Below, piece by piece: positions 1 to 5,169 of a stretch of 6,844 bases of DNA (its first letter is position 1; each line of letters begins with the position of its first letter). A program made the translations under genes and the position numbers. The notes under the pieces are model-generated. The model was not told where the DNA came from and made no database searches. It worked only from the letters and a program-made list of their open reading frames with translations. Where the stretch lies: NCBI RefSeq assembly GCF_021107415.1, contig NZ_JAIOSW010000281.1, positions 1 to 6,844 on the forward strand, given 5' to 3'. The stretch is from Desulfobacula sp. (GTDB taxonomy: Bacteria > Desulfobacterota > Desulfobacteria > Desulfobacterales > Desulfobacteraceae).

Positions 1-149
1 CATGCAATACAATCTTCGGGTCTTACTGCTTCTGCCTTCCCTTTCTTGTCAAATTCAAGTACGTTTTTGGGACAAAAGTGAATGCAGATGCCACACCCTT
101 TACACCATTCTTTATCGATTAAATGTTTGATAGTTTTGCCTTTTCCCAT
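1..149 (-). CDS. 4Fe-4S ferredoxin-like subunit, 2-oxoacid:acceptor oxidoreductase delta type (3' end outside window)
   Basis: Only the first 49 codons are present; the gene continues past the left edge. The visible protein begins MGKGKTIKHLIDKEWCKGCG and has a classic iron-sulfur signature C16-x2-C19-x2-C22-x3-C26-P. A new cysteine at 47 is followed by a partial codon beginning TG at position 50, consistent with the start of a second CxxC cluster. Small two-cluster ferredoxins with this N-terminus are typically the delta subunit of 2-oxoglutarate or branched-chain 2-oxoacid:ferredoxin oxidoreductases. These oxidatively decarboxylate 2-oxoacids to acyl-CoA and pass electrons to ferredoxin in the cytoplasm of anaerobes. 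The ATG at 149 is preceded by AAGAGGA four bases upstream, a strong ribosome binding site. The alpha, beta and gamma subunits would be expected just outside the window. An unrelated small ferredoxin is the main alternative. The iron-sulfur call is firm, the exact enzyme less so. Confidence 0.85.
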   Translation of the reverse strand, partial: MGKGKTIKHLIDKEWCKGCGICIHFCPKNVLEFDKKGKAEAVRPEDCIA

Positions 150-193
150 AATATCCTCTTAATAGATAATAAATATCTGTAAATTAAGGCCTT

Positions 194-222
194 TCTTTAA
201 GTGTTTTCAATTCGTATGTCAA
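194..222 (-). promoter_or_regulatory. candidate sigma-70 promoter for the ferredoxin-subunit gene
   Basis: Read on the minus strand there is a perfect TTGACA (222-217), a 17-base spacer and a weak -10 TAAAGA (199-194, 3 of 6 consensus bases). It would start transcription around 187, about 40 bases before the ATG at 149. The -35 box is convincing and the -10 is poor, so this is tentative. Confidence 0.3.
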
Positions 223-457
223 GGATAACTCCATTAAAATGAATTTTATTCATTCTTTTTTATTTAATGAAAAAATGCAAGAAAAAAAGATAGGTTATGA
301 AAAAATAGAATGGTTGGGCCTTTTGGTATTTTATATATCATCTAAAATAATTAAACATTTGATTTTTGTATCAAAATATATGAACCTATGAGAGAAGATC
401 AAAGAAAATGGGGCGTATGAATGTTTGCAAAATAATTATTTGAAGTGATCAAATGTG

Positions 458-464
458 AAGAGGA
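458..464 (+). promoter_or_regulatory. ribosome binding site that decides the TrmO-family start
   Basis: AAGAGGA ends eight bases before the ATG at 473, an ideal Shine-Dalgarno placement. The same sequence precedes the ferredoxin-subunit gene. An in-frame GTG at 455 would put this site inside the coding region, and it has no comparable site of its own upstream. The ATG at 473 is therefore preferred. Confidence 0.65.
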
Positions 465-472
465 AGGTAGAT

Positions 473-973
473 ATGCAGGAAAAAGTCAATTGCCAATTTG
501 AACAAATAGGAATAATAAAAACGCCATATCAAGATAATGCACCCTATCAGCCAATAGATACAGACGAGGGTGAATTTTGTATAATGATCAACCCTCAATA
601 TGTCGATGGTTTGAATGAACTTAAGAAATTTCATTATATTTATGTCATTTATTATGCACATCTTACAAATCGTAAAATCAAAATGATGGTACAGCCACCA
701 TGGACTGGAGGGAAAAAAGTAGGTGTTTTCGCCAGTAGATCTCCAGTCCGGCCTAATTCTATTGGATTAAGCATTGTTCGCATTAAAAATATTATTAAAA
801 ATAAAATTTATACATCAGGATTAGATGTGTTTGACGGGACGCCTTTACTCGATATCAAACCATACATAAAGGATCTTGATAATAAATCCGATGCTAATTA
901 TGGGTGGATTAAAGAAATGGATGATATGGAGCATCTATCTTTGCACATTAAAGGCATCCCACATGATTATTAA
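473..973 (+). CDS. TrmO/TsaA-family SAM-dependent methyltransferase, short form (putative tRNA t6A37 methyltransferase)
   Basis: The 166-residue protein shows the core signatures of the TsaA/TrmO (UPF0066) beta-barrel family. These are IGIIKTPY at residues 12-19, GVFASRSPVRPNSIGLS at 84-100 (the 'RSPxRPNxIGLS' family hallmark) and DGTPLLDIKPYI at 121-132. Characterised TrmO uses S-adenosylmethionine to N6-methylate threonylcarbamoyladenosine at position 37 of tRNA-Thr, acting in the cytoplasm. This protein is much shorter than E. coli TrmO (about 235 residues) and has essentially only the N-terminal barrel. Many archaeal and bacterial homologues are short in the same way, and their substrates are less certain, so family membership is firm and the tRNA role is inferred. 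I chose the ATG at 473 over the in-frame GTG at 455 because of the well-placed AAGAGGA. The gene is followed after 18 bases by the glycosyltransferase, probably in one transcript, though no functional link is evident. Confidence 0.85.
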   Translation: MQEKVNCQFEQIGIIKTPYQDNAPYQPIDTDEGEFCIMINPQYVDGLNELKKFHYIYVIYYAHLTNRKIKMMVQPPWTGGKKVGVFASRSPVRPNSIGLSIVRIKNIIKNKIYTSGLDVFDGTPLLDIKPYIKDLDNKSDANYGWIKEMDDMEHLSLHIKGIPHDY

Positions 974-991
974 ATGATGGCTTAAATACAT

Positions 992-1825
992 ATGAACCCT
1001 CCTCTTGTCAGTGTTATTCTAACTACATTTAACCGGGCCTGGACCTTGAAAGATGCCATTGATTCGGTTCTTTTTCAGGATTATCCAAATATAGAATTAA
1101 TAGTTATTGATGATGGATCAGAAGACAACACGAAAGAGCTGCTCTGCGCATATAAGAATAAAATGATGGTTTTGACTCAGGAAAATTCAGGTGTCAGTGC
1201 TGCCAGAAATGCGGGGATAAAAAAGAGTAAAGGAGAATTTATTGCCCTGCTGGATTCCGACGATGCCTGGGATAAGAGAAAGATATCCTGCCAGGCAGCG
1301 TTTTTTAAACAAAATCCTGAAGCCCTGATCTGTCAGACCGAAGAGATCTGGATAAGAAATGGGAAACGGGTAAATCCTAAAGTAAAGCATAAGAAACCAT
1401 CAGGAATGATATTTGAGCCGTCATTAAATCTTTGCCTGGTAAGCCCGTCTGCAGTTATGATGAGAAGACAATTGTTTGAAGTGAAAGGATATTTTAATGA
1501 AGATTTCACGGTTTGCGAAGATTATGACCTGTGGCTTCGGGTCAGTTCAACCCTGCCGATTTTTTTGATTGATAAGCATTATACTATAAAAAGGGGGGGG
1601 CACAAAGACCAGCTCTCAAACTTTCATTCCCAGGATAAATTCAGAATCCTATCGTTGCTGAACCTCATAAAATCCAACAATCTTACACAAGATCAGGCTG
1701 CAAAGGCAAAAAGGGTTTTGAAAAAAAAATGTATTATCTATGGAAACGGCTGCATAAAACGTGGCAGAAAAGAAGAAGGGGAATACTATTTAGGTGTCGG
1801 ACAATCTGTTAAAATGTCTGGTTAA
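992..1825 (+). CDS. family 2 glycosyltransferase (GT-A fold)
   Basis: The 277-residue protein opens with the GT2 start PLVSVILTTFNRAWTLKDAI, followed by IDDGS (39-43, nucleotide-sugar binding) and NSGVSAARNAGI (65-76). DSDD at 88-91 holds the metal-binding D-x-D, and CEDYDLWLR (175-183) holds the acidic pair expected to supply the catalytic base. These are the standard elements of an inverting GT-A enzyme that transfers a sugar from a nucleotide donor, here probably in cell-surface or protein glycan synthesis. There is no membrane segment, so it should act at the cytoplasmic side. Donor and acceptor cannot be read from the sequence. The start is constrained because an in-frame TAA at 983-985 lies just upstream; no good ribosome binding site is seen, which suggests coupling to the preceding gene. 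An eight-G run encodes R201-G202-G203 and an A9 run (1721-1729) lies near the end. The stop overlaps that of the convergent FapA gene. Confidence 0.92.
   Translation: MNPPLVSVILTTFNRAWTLKDAIDSVLFQDYPNIELIVIDDGSEDNTKELLCAYKNKMMVLTQENSGVSAARNAGIKKSKGEFIALLDSDDAWDKRKISCQAAFFKQNPEALICQTEEIWIRNGKRVNPKVKHKKPSGMIFEPSLNLCLVSPSAVMMRRQLFEVKGYFNEDFTVCEDYDLWLRVSSTLPIFLIDKHYTIKRGGHKDQLSNFHSQDKFRILSLLNLIKSNNLTQDQAAKAKRVLKKKCIIYGNGCIKRGRKEEGEYYLGVGQSVKMSG
1593..1600 (+). repeat. eight-G homopolymer inside the glycosyltransferase
   Basis: GGGGGGGG (preceded by AAAAA) encodes the end of R201 plus G202 and G203, just before H204-K-D-Q. Gaining one G would bring a TAA into frame at 1636-1638, removing about 60 C-terminal residues. 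Losing one G also shifts the frame and ends in an early stop. The tract could therefore act as a slippage switch or be a sequencing-error hotspot. In the present reading the frame is open. Confidence 0.9.
1822..1825. other. shared TTAA forming the stop codons of two convergent genes
   Basis: The plus-strand glycosyltransferase ends with TAA at 1823-1825. The minus-strand FapA-like gene ends with TAA at 1824-1822. The palindrome TTAA serves both, so the genes overlap by four bases and there is no intergenic space. I see no intrinsic terminator at this junction. Confidence 0.95.
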
Positions 1826-4269
1826 AGATCTAAAATGTTCATTTCATAAAGAGGGATACCTTCTTCGTCTGAGCCTGTTTCCTGAATTTTACACCGGGAA
1901 GCATCCTCTTTTAGAATAATGGAAGAGTGGGGAGCCCTTATTATTGAATCCTGAGTGATGGTTTTTGCAACCGTGACAACCGCTTGAGGTCGGTCTTTTT
2001 TTGAAAATTCTTTTAATGCTTTTTTCTCGATAACAAGGTTTTTATTTTTTCCTTCCATTACAGCAATTTGATTTTTGATCTGTTCAATTTGGTCTGCAAT
2101 CTTATCCTGGGTTTCAAAAATGGTGTTTAGTTCCTTTTCAGCAATCTTTGCTTTTTCATTCAGCTTTTTAATCTTTTTTGTTTGGTCACCTTCTGCCTGG
2201 GAATTTTTTAATTCTTTTATTTCCAGCTGGGCACGATCCTGAATATGGGCTTTTTCAGATATCGTCAGATAGAGTTCCTGGTCCTGGTTTTCAAGTTTTT
2301 TAATTTCATCTTTTAATAAATTGGATTTACTGACAGATGCTTCCAAAGTTTCAACAATCTGTTTTTTCAGTATCTCAATATGTTCATCCACACCCACTTT
2401 GAGTTTAACAGGTTTTGAAGAAGAAGTGCCGATTTTACCAGCTTCAATACCCATTTTGGCTGTAACTTGAGAGGAAATAATATGGCCTGTTTGATTTTGG
2501 CAGCTTCCGCTTAACATAATATCAGAATCAATGATTTCCTTTGATATTACAAGGTCCCCAAATCCCATGATATTTGAATGATTGATAAATTTTGCATAAA
2601 TATTTCCATGAGCGGAAATATTTGAGTCAGTAATGCCTGCGGAAATATTCAAATCCCCTGACATGTCAATGGTCCCCCCTTCTATTTCCTGGGCAGTCAG
2701 GTTTATTCCCTTTACTGTGAACCCTTCTTTAATCATGCCTTTAACAACGATATTTCCTTTAAAGTCAATATTGCCGGTTTGAAAGTCAACATTACCAGGG
2801 ATTATAAGTTCCGGGTTAACTGAAATCGTCCCCATGGCATCAAGGTGGGGTTGGCCGTCAATTACGGCATGAATGCTAAGCTCGTCTTCCGACATTTCAG
2901 TACCGGAACCTGCAACGAAAACAGGATCAATTATTTCATTAACCGGGATAGGGATACCTGAAACAGTGATTCCGGGCTTGCTTTCCTGTGGGGGTATTTT
3001 TTGCGCAAGAAGATCTTCTTTGTTGACATGGGGGATATTTCCCCTTTCCCTGAAATCAATGCTTCCGTCTTCATTGATTTTCCCGGGATTTGTAAAATCT
3101 GTTTCAAAATGGAATTTTATTTCCCTGTCATGCCCATGAACCGGGTCTTCACCTGTGGCGATTATAATTTCTTCAGTAAATGATTTTGAAATCCAGATTT
3201 CAATGGCCTCATCGTCAAGTATGCCATAGGAAATCTGTTTTTGTCTGAGCATGTCAAGCAGGTCGGAAAGACCAGGTGTTGGTAACTTATTATCAGGATC
3301 TTTGATTTTTTTAATAGTTGCCTTTGTCTGACTTTCGGAAATTGAAATTTCAAAGTATTCATTAATAATATCATCTGTCGTATCAGTGGCGGTGTCATCA
3401 GCTTCAAAAAATTTGTCTGAACTTTGAATCTCAGTAGTTATCATCCGGGTGAGAGCCTCTTTTATAATTTTTTCTAGGAGTTCAGAAGGGGCGGGTTTGT
3501 TTTCCTGAAGGTCTTGTCCCTCTTCAGTCACGATTTTTCCAAAATTAAGATTTACCGGATCTGAATGATGTTTAGTTGTCACCCGATCAAACAAGCCTTG
3601 GATGGTTTTGCAAATGGCGATAAATTCATTTTTAAACGTATCCGGTGCAGGCGCAATCTTTTTATGTTCCATCAGGCTTGAAAGAGAGAGGTTTGTGTTT
3701 AAATCACTCTCATTTTCAGTACTTCTTTTTTTTGATTTCAACATCAATTTTTGTGCTTTTTTTTCATCAATAAGATGTTTATAAGCTGTATCTTTTTTTT
3801 TAAGGCTCTGTGCAATTTTAAACATTTGCTTATTCTGATGCACGGTTACCCTTTTTAGCTGTAGTCTTTTTAAGGTATGTTTGAAGTGTTTAAAACAGTT
3901 TTTGGCCTGATCTATCAGATCTTCATCATTAAACGGAGAAATGATGCAGGCATTGATTTCAGCTTTGTTAATGGCACTGATCAAGATATCGGGTTTGTCA
4001 GCAGGTATCAGCAGCATTCTTTGAGTTAAGGGTGAAATGGATTTTACCTTTTGTAAAATATCATCACCTTCCATTTTAGGCAGCTTAAAATTACTGATAA
4101 ACAGAGCGAATAGTGTTTTTTTTGATTGGGTAAGTGTGTTCAAAGCTTCTTTGGAGACCTGTTCACAAGTAACATCCCATCCTGATTTGGATAAAATGGA
4201 TTCGGCATGTTCCCTGATGGTATCATTGCTTTCAAGAATAATGACTTTTGGTTTTTTCTTTTCCGTCAT
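1822..4269 (-). CDS. pseudo-receiver-FapA (DUF342) fusion protein
   Basis: The 815-residue protein has four visible parts. Residues 7-125 form a CheY-like receiver that has lost its active site: aligned with the neighbouring regulator, D13, D14, D59, T87 and K110 become E13, S14, N60, I88 and S111. Residues 130-300 are a charged helical and low-complexity linker ending in DDTATDTTDD. Residues 300-620 match the FapA/DUF342 module, with GILDDEAIEIW (349-359), the conserved VHG at 377-379, and a beta-helix section of short 'GNVDFQTGNIDFKGNIVVKG'-type rungs from 491. Residues 630-755 are a strong coiled coil, followed by a short beta tail. FapA proteins are linked to flagellar assembly in Vibrio and are often of unknown role elsewhere. 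No signal peptide or membrane segment is seen. The ATG at 4269 overlaps the upstream TGA as ATGA, with AAGGTG (4282-4277) seven bases before it. The FapA call is strong, the cellular role unknown. Confidence 0.85.
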   Translation of the reverse strand: MTEKKKPKVIILESNDTIREHAESILSKSGWDVTCEQVSKEALNTLTQSKKTLFALFISNFKLPKMEGDDILQKVKSISPLTQRMLLIPADKPDILISAINKAEINACIISPFNDEDLIDQAKNCFKHFKHTLKRLQLKRVTVHQNKQMFKIAQSLKKKDTAYKHLIDEKKAQKLMLKSKKRSTENESDLNTNLSLSSLMEHKKIAPAPDTFKNEFIAICKTIQGLFDRVTTKHHSDPVNLNFGKIVTEEGQDLQENKPAPSELLEKIIKEALTRMITTEIQSSDKFFEADDTATDTTDDIINEYFEISISESQTKATIKKIKDPDNKLPTPGLSDLLDMLRQKQISYGILDDEAIEIWISKSFTEEIIIATGEDPVHGHDREIKFHFETDFTNPGKINEDGSIDFRERGNIPHVNKEDLLAQKIPPQESKPGITVSGIPIPVNEIIDPVFVAGSGTEMSEDELSIHAVIDGQPHLDAMGTISVNPELIIPGNVDFQTGNIDFKGNIVVKGMIKEGFTVKGINLTAQEIEGGTIDMSGDLNISAGITDSNISAHGNIYAKFINHSNIMGFGDLVISKEIIDSDIMLSGSCQNQTGHIISSQVTAKMGIEAGKIGTSSSKPVKLKVGVDEHIEILKKQIVETLEASVSKSNLLKDEIKKLENQDQELYLTISEKAHIQDRAQLEIKELKNSQAEGDQTKKIKKLNEKAKIAEKELNTIFETQDKIADQIEQIKNQIAVMEGKNKNLVIEKKALKEFSKKDRPQAVVTVAKTITQDSIIRAPHSSIILKEDASRCKIQETGSDEEGIPLYEMNILDL

Positions 4270-5009
4270 TTGATTTCACCTTTTATATCAGGCATCTCAA
4301 AGCCATTTCGATACGCTGCCTCACTGAATTGATCATAAAGCCCATTAATCGTATCTGAGAAAAGGGTTTGGATTTTTTCCAAACTAATACCCTGATCATT
4401 TTTTACGCTGTTTTCGATCTCATCTATAAGTGTATCGAGATTGACAGGTGTTTTAGATGAAAGATCCTTGATTTCTTTTTCAATTATTTCAATATCATGG
4501 TCAAGCTCATGGATTGTTTTGTTATGAGTTTTTGTTGTTTCCATCAATTCACAATTGAGGTCATATAATTTAGCATTCTGCTTTTTGGCAAGAGTTAAAA
4601 GTTTTTCATTGTCCAAAAAGAATTCATAAAGTTTAATACCCGACTTTATGTCTTTGACAAGATCATCATGCTCCCACGGCTTGACGATATACTTTTGAAT
4701 TTCCCCCTTATTGACGGCATTAATAATGGTTTCCATTTCAGAATGGGCTGTCATCAAAAACCGGGCAGTGTCAGGAGTGAGTTTTTTTGCATGTTCAAGA
4801 AACAGGGTTCCTTTCATGCCGTCCAAGTCTTGATCTGAGATAATTAAAGAAAAGGACTTTTTTGTTTTTTTTATTTCCTCCAGTGCTGATTCACCACTGT
4901 TTGCAAAAACATACTCGATTTTTTCCTTTTGGAGAATACGATCAAGGGCTTTACCGACCTGCTCATCATCGTCAACAACAAGTACTTTATGTTGATATTC
5001 AGATTCCAT
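4266..5009 (-). CDS. stand-alone response regulator with helical C-terminal extension
   Basis: This 247-residue protein begins with an intact receiver domain (8-125). It has the acidic pair D13/D14, phospho-acceptor D59 in IISDQDLDG, switch threonine T87 and lysine K110 in VKPW. The segment AVNKGEIQKYIVKPWEHDDL resembles receivers that usually precede HD-GYP or similar output domains. Here no such output follows. Instead residues 128-247 are predicted helices with coiled-coil character (about 130-180), ending with SLEKIQTLFSDTINGLYDQF. It should receive a phosphoryl group from a histidine kinase, most simply the one encoded 160 bases upstream, and act by protein contact rather than DNA binding. 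TAGAGG (5022-5017) lies seven bases before the ATG at 5009. The gene overlaps the FapA-fusion gene by four bases, and its product looks like a paralogue of that protein's N-terminal region, suggesting the two interact. Confidence 0.92.
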   Translation of the reverse strand: MESEYQHKVLVVDDDEQVGKALDRILQKEKIEYVFANSGESALEEIKKTKKSFSLIISDQDLDGMKGTLFLEHAKKLTPDTARFLMTAHSEMETIINAVNKGEIQKYIVKPWEHDDLVKDIKSGIKLYEFFLDNEKLLTLAKKQNAKLYDLNCELMETTKTHNKTIHELDHDIEIIEKEIKDLSSKTPVNLDTLIDEIENSVKNDQGISLEKIQTLFSDTINGLYDQFSEAAYRNGFEMPDIKGEIK

Positions 5010-5061
5010 CCATTGGCCTCTAAGCTATTTGCAGTATAAGCGTTTAAAATTTATTGTTTTT

Positions 5062-5090
5062 ATCTTAACGTCTATTTTCGCCAAAATCAA
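5062..5090 (-). promoter_or_regulatory. candidate promoter before the response regulator
   Basis: On the minus strand TTGATT (5090-5085, 4 of 6) is followed by 17 bases and TAAGAT (5067-5062, 4 of 6). This fits a sigma-70-type promoter with a start near 5054, about 45 bases before the regulator ATG. It could allow the regulator and FapA-fusion genes to be expressed separately from the kinase. Matches of this quality arise by chance in AT-rich DNA, so confidence is low. Confidence 0.3.
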
Positions 5091-5107
5091 CTCCAAAGCC
5101 AAAACCC

Positions 5108-5169
5108 CAATCCACTGCCTATTTTTTTGAACTTCTCCATTAAAGTTATTACATCCAATGAGTGGATTG
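5108..5169 (-). repeat. nine-base inverted repeat just after the kinase stop codon
   Basis: CAATCCACT at 5108-5116 is perfectly inverted as AGTGGATTG at 5161-5169, with 44 bases between. The right arm abuts the kinase stop codon (5172-5170). The same arm can also pair locally: ATCCA (5153-5157) and TGGAT (5163-5167) form a five-base stem with a five-base loop. The two pairings exclude each other. It has no T-run in the right place for a standard terminator; attenuation, mRNA processing or chance are all possible. Confidence 0.4.

Larger units (their letters stand above)
150..472. other. AT-rich divergent intergenic region
   Basis: About 320 bases separate the divergent ferredoxin-subunit and TrmO-family genes, so promoters for both should lie here. 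On the plus strand the best pair I find is TTGGGC (314-319), 16 bases, TATCAT (336-341), which is weak. Short symmetric elements are TTTGAT-N6-ATCAAA (358-375) and a near-palindrome CAAAATAATTATTTG (428-442) that becomes perfect if one A is bulged out. ATCAAA recurs at 370, 398 and 448. A 50-codon open frame with a hydrophobic stretch occupies 239-391 on the plus strand but is not convincing as a gene. I see no tRNA, riboswitch or strong intrinsic terminator. Confidence 0.5.

Noticed and set aside
455..472. GTG at 455 as the start of the TrmO-family gene
   Set aside because: It has no ribosome binding site of its own, and the ideal AAGAGGA upstream of the ATG at 473 would fall inside the coding region.
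1721..1729. A9 tract near the end of the glycosyltransferase as a second slippage switch or programmed frameshift
   Set aside because: A runs of this length are common in AT-rich genes, the run encodes ordinary lysines, and no alternative frame of interest follows.
2040..2380. T-rich, repetitive-looking stretch as a DNA repeat array
   Set aside because: It is the minus-strand coding of the lysine- and glutamate-rich coiled coil of the FapA fusion; no true nucleotide repeat unit is seen.
2873..3183. Plus-strand open frames opposite the FapA-fusion gene
   Set aside because: They are antisense to a well-supported coding sequence, show no recognisable domain and are explained as shadow frames.
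5087..5140. 17-residue minus-strand mini-frame (MEKFKKIGSGLGFWLWS) between kinase and regulator
   Set aside because: No ribosome binding site precedes it, and a frame this short is expected by chance; a leader-peptide role would need conservation.
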